Below, piece by piece: positions 25,230-25,565 of a stretch of 25,565 nt of DNA. The DNA is taken from the NCBI GenBank assembly GCA_041484525.1, contig JBGPHT010000106.1:1-25565 (forward strand), in the 5' to 3' direction. The notes beneath the pieces were generated by a model, which saw only the letters and a list, made by a program, of their open reading frames with translations, ran no database searches and was not told the origin of the DNA. The stretch is from JBGPHT01 sp041484525. GTDB lineage: Bacteria; Acidobacteriota; Terriglobia; Bryobacterales; Bryobacteraceae. The stretch's first letter is position 1. Each line of letters opens with the position of its first letter. The translations under genes and the position numbers were made by a program.

Positions 25230-25565
25230 GCGATGCATGCTAAAATGCACCACGCCAACGCCAGCCAGTTCTTGCAATCATTGGCTACCTTCGTCGAAGC
25301 TGACCATAGCGCCCACTGTGCCGATCATGCGTGTGACAGCGGGTGAAAACGAAGTGTTCTGCAAATCCAGTTGCCGGTCGCGAGGGCAGAAGCCGTGGCC
25401 GCAAGTAGGGCCATGAAAGTAGGCACGTTCGAGTTCCAGCAGTCCCCGGATGCGGTGGAAGGTTTTGGCGCGCCGGCCCGCGTAGCGTGCGGAACCGCCG
25501 CAAGGACAAGTAGCCGGCGACTGCTCGCCATCCCGGTGACCGGCGTTCAGGCGCTGCTGGACGGC
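25230..25565 (-). mobile_element. ISKra4-like transposase remnant, disrupted, running off the right edge
   Basis: Minus-strand translation from the right edge gives ATCPCGGSARYAGRRAKTFH, GLLELERAYFHGPTCGHGFC, PRDRQLDLQNTSFSPAVTRM and IGTVGAMVSFDEGSQ, then a TGA at 25280-25278, and in the same frame LQELAGVGVV. The CxCGG and CxxxFCPRD zinc-knuckle-like motifs with the LSPAVTRMIG segment match, from memory, the N-terminal part of ISKra4-family transposases, in which SELLQELAGV follows directly. The TGA sits inside that conserved stretch, so the gene is broken, and homology fades after about 25230. The 5' end of the gene lies beyond the window, so the size of the remnant cannot be judged. Confidence 0.75.

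Noticed and set aside
25126..25416. Short plus-strand ORFs near the right edge
   Set aside because: They overlap the minus-strand transposase remnant, which has recognisable motifs; the plus-strand translations have none.

Overview
The window looks like chromosome from a GC-rich Acidobacteriota, most likely a Solibacter/Bryobacterales-type soil bacterium. This rests on recalled family distribution, not a search: a 1,289-residue Oar-like TonB receptor with an N-terminal carboxypeptidase-regulatory-like domain, a PadR regulator directly followed by an ADOP-type FtsX/MacB permease, small secreted LamG/DUF1080-like proteins, and high GC with frequent ATGA gene overlaps.

Layout. (1) 1-4870, plus strand: the C-terminal part of a Gln/Gly-repeat protein, a hairpin terminator, a sirohaem nitrite/sulfite reductase, purH and tadA. 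(2) 4871-12573, minus strand: read in transcription order, a LacI-family regulator, then a tightly overlapping three-gene operon (secreted helical-repeat protein, geranylgeranyl-reductase-like flavoprotein, YceI-like lipocalin), then the TonB receptor, which meets tadA tail to tail with no base between the stop codons. (3) 12673-13573, minus strand: a decayed composite of two gene pieces, a Solibacter-type secreted protein and the C-terminal half of a CHAT caspase-like protease, in all three frames. (4) 13651-14688: a divergent pair of small secreted proteins sharing a promoter region with a clear -10 box and an inverted repeat. (5) 14709-22852, minus strand: a hybrid sensor kinase, a PCMH/VAO-type FAD oxidase, and a 1,469-residue GMC oxidoreductase carrying a ~900-residue C-terminal extension with an internal duplication. 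(6) 22984-25565, minus strand: a scrambled end with an ankyrin remnant joined to a truncated ADOP permease, its intact PadR regulator with a candidate operator, and a broken ISKra4-like transposase running off the right edge.

The most interesting intact unit is the FAD oxidase plus giant GMC oxidoreductase pair. The two flavoenzymes are 28 bp apart, and the GMC enzyme has a ferredoxin-like Cys cluster and two copies of a module I cannot assign to a known family. The second theme is gene decay: two independent composite pseudogenes and an IS remnant in one 25 kb window. No rRNA, tRNA, CRISPR array or prophage was seen.
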